Source: Candidatus Sulfotelmatobacter sp. (lineage in GTDB: Bacteria; Acidobacteriota; Terriglobia; Terriglobales; Acidobacteriaceae). Taken from it: a DNA stretch of 6,568 nucleotides. This document shows, piece by piece, positions 5,525 to 6,568 of the stretch. Every line of letters starts with the position of its first letter. The first letter of the stretch is position 1. The position numbers and the translations under genes were made by a program. The notes beneath the pieces were generated by a model. The model did not search any database. It had not been told where the DNA came from and saw nothing but the letters and a program-made list of their open reading frames with translations. The DNA lies in NCBI GenBank assembly GCA_030037575.1, contig JASHRB010000733.1, forward strand, positions 1 to 6,568, given 5' to 3'.

Positions 5525-6568
5525 ATGTTGAAATCTTTATCGCTGTTTGTGTGCCTGTTGGTCTTGATCGCTCTCCCAGCTTTTGCAACCGTTAGCGTCA
5601 CGGAACCCGCGAATGGCGCAACCATAACCGGCCCCGTGCAATATGTTGCCTCGGCGACGACCACGACCTGCTCAAAAGGTGTGGCTTCCATGGGCATTTA
5701 CACCGCGCCGGGGGTATTGGCATACGTCGTAAACGGGGACAAGCTGAACACCACGCTCAACCTTAGTCCGGCAACTTACGACACCGTCGTCGAAGAGTGG
5801 GACGAATGCGGTGGGGCGTCGACCACCCCGATCACGATCACGGTAAAGCCAGGCAGCGGCTCCTCCGGCGTTACGGTGACTTCGCCCGCAAACGACAGCA
5901 CCGTCGGCTCACCGGTGAATTTCAAGGCAACCGCAACCACCACCTGCTCGAAGGGCGTTTCGTCGATGGGGATTTACACTGCTCCTGGCGTTCTGGCTTA
6001 CACTGTCGAGGGAGCAAGTTTGAACTACAACCTCCCGTTGAGCGCCGGAATATACGATACGGTCGTCGAAGAATGGGATGGCTGTGGAGGGGCGGCAACG
6101 ACGCCGGTAACCATCACCGTGAGCGGCGGCAGCTCATTTTCTGAACTTCAACACAGCGGCGGCTGGGCAGATTACGGCCAGCGCGGGCCAAACTTCGTGG
6201 ATTGTTCACCTTCGCCCTGCGATAACATCACCTTTTCGTTCACCCAGAACATACGGTCTCCGTCGATGAGCGGCGAGGCCATGGAAATGTCTTTGGGCGG
6301 GAGCGAAGGATACGGTGATGGTTTGTGGAATAACCATCTGATCGGCACCGATTCTTCCCAAGGTCTGCCCGACACAGACCATACCTTGGTTCCCAGCCTG
6401 CACGACTTTACCTACGACGTTTATTTCTGGGGGGACGACATCAGCCTGTCGCAGGCCGTCGAGTTCGATATCAACCAGTTTTTTAATAATCAGGGCTTCA
6501 TTTGGGGCCACGAATGCCGGGTCGCCGGCGGCAATGAGTGGGACATCTGGGACAATGTCAACGCAAGC
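5525..6568 (+). CDS. Secreted protein with two Cys-containing Ig-like repeats and a C-terminal beta-sandwich domain, paralog 2 (3' end beyond right edge)
   Basis: 348 codons are open from ATG 5525 to the window edge; about 85 more residues are expected by comparison with the 434-aa upstream copy. The signal peptide is MLKSLSLFVCLLVLIALPAFA, cleaved after AFA at 21. Repeats lie at about 22-107 and 114-199 with CSKGVASMGIYTAP / CSKGVSSMGIYTAP and YDTVVEEWD.CGG; the cysteines are C49/C95 and C141/C187, so the spacing is 92 residues because the linker (KPGSGSSG) is two residues longer. The C-terminal domain starts near 206 (ELQHSGGWADYGQRGP) and aligns without gaps to paralog 1: 111 of 137 residues identical over 211-347 by hand count. 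It keeps C227, C232, C331 and EFDINQ (313-318). The function is unknown, presumably the same extracellular binding role as its neighbour. Its own promoter and leader suggest independent expression. Confidence 0.85.
   Translation, partial: MLKSLSLFVCLLVLIALPAFATVSVTEPANGATITGPVQYVASATTTTCSKGVASMGIYTAPGVLAYVVNGDKLNTTLNLSPATYDTVVEEWDECGGASTTPITITVKPGSGSSGVTVTSPANDSTVGSPVNFKATATTTCSKGVSSMGIYTAPGVLAYTVEGASLNYNLPLSAGIYDTVVEEWDGCGGAATTPVTITVSGGSSFSELQHSGGWADYGQRGPNFVDCSPSPCDNITFSFTQNIRSPSMSGEAMEMSLGGSEGYGDGLWNNHLIGTDSSQGLPDTDHTLVPSLHDFTYDVYFWGDDISLSQAVEFDINQFFNNQGFIWGHECRVAGGNEWDIWDNVNAS
5588..6121 (+). repeat. Two tandem repeats in paralog 2
   Basis: The segment encodes residues 22-107 and 114-199. 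Both units carry TTTCSKGV, SMGIYTAPGVLAY and YDTVVEEWD. Unit 1 keeps GPVQ and LNTTLNL as in unit 1 of the upstream gene, and unit 2 keeps TSPANDSTVGSPV as in unit 2 there, so the two-repeat layout predates the gene duplication. Confidence 0.85.

Overview
The window looks like accessory chromosome from an Acidobacteriota (Terriglobia-type) bacterium. That is an inference from three things: moderately high GC, a lipoprotein that joins tandem BIG2 Ig-like domains to a PQQ-type beta-propeller, and secreted proteins whose repeats carry CSKGV...GIYTAP...VVEEWD..CGG, a protein style I associate with acidobacterial genomes. No rRNA, tRNA, CRISPR array, transposase or phage gene is visible.

Layout. 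Positions 1-751 (minus strand) hold the N-terminal 250 residues of an AsmA-like membrane-anchored protein that runs off the left edge. A 161-bp gap follows, then a minus-strand lipoprotein gene (913-3435, 840 aa) with three BIG2 domains and a C-terminal beta-propeller. A 387-bp divergent intergenic region (3436-3822) carries signals for both strands. Positions 3823-5127 (plus) encode a 434-aa secreted protein: Sec signal peptide, two about 90-residue Cys-containing repeats, and a C-terminal beta-sandwich-like domain. A 397-bp gap (5128-5524) holds two terminator-like hairpins, a promoter candidate and a structured leader. From 5525 to the right edge lies a second copy of the same gene (348 codons visible, no stop reached), with about 81% identity by hand count over the shared part of the C-terminal domain.

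How they fit together. Everything here is envelope or extracellular. The AsmA-like protein would sit in the inner membrane facing the periplasm, the BIG2-propeller lipoprotein would be anchored in a membrane, and the two paralogs would be exported. Each plus-strand paralog has its own promoter-like element and ribosome-binding site, and these flanks resemble each other, so the duplication appears to have included control sequence. I see no evidence that the four genes form one pathway.

Most noteworthy points: the tandem duplication with retained control elements; signs that the repeats inside each copy have been homogenised; an E-x-D-x-x-Q motif resembling a GH16 active site with its last acid replaced; and a possible three-way-junction RNA in the leader of the second copy. 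No complete novel multi-gene system can be demonstrated from this window.
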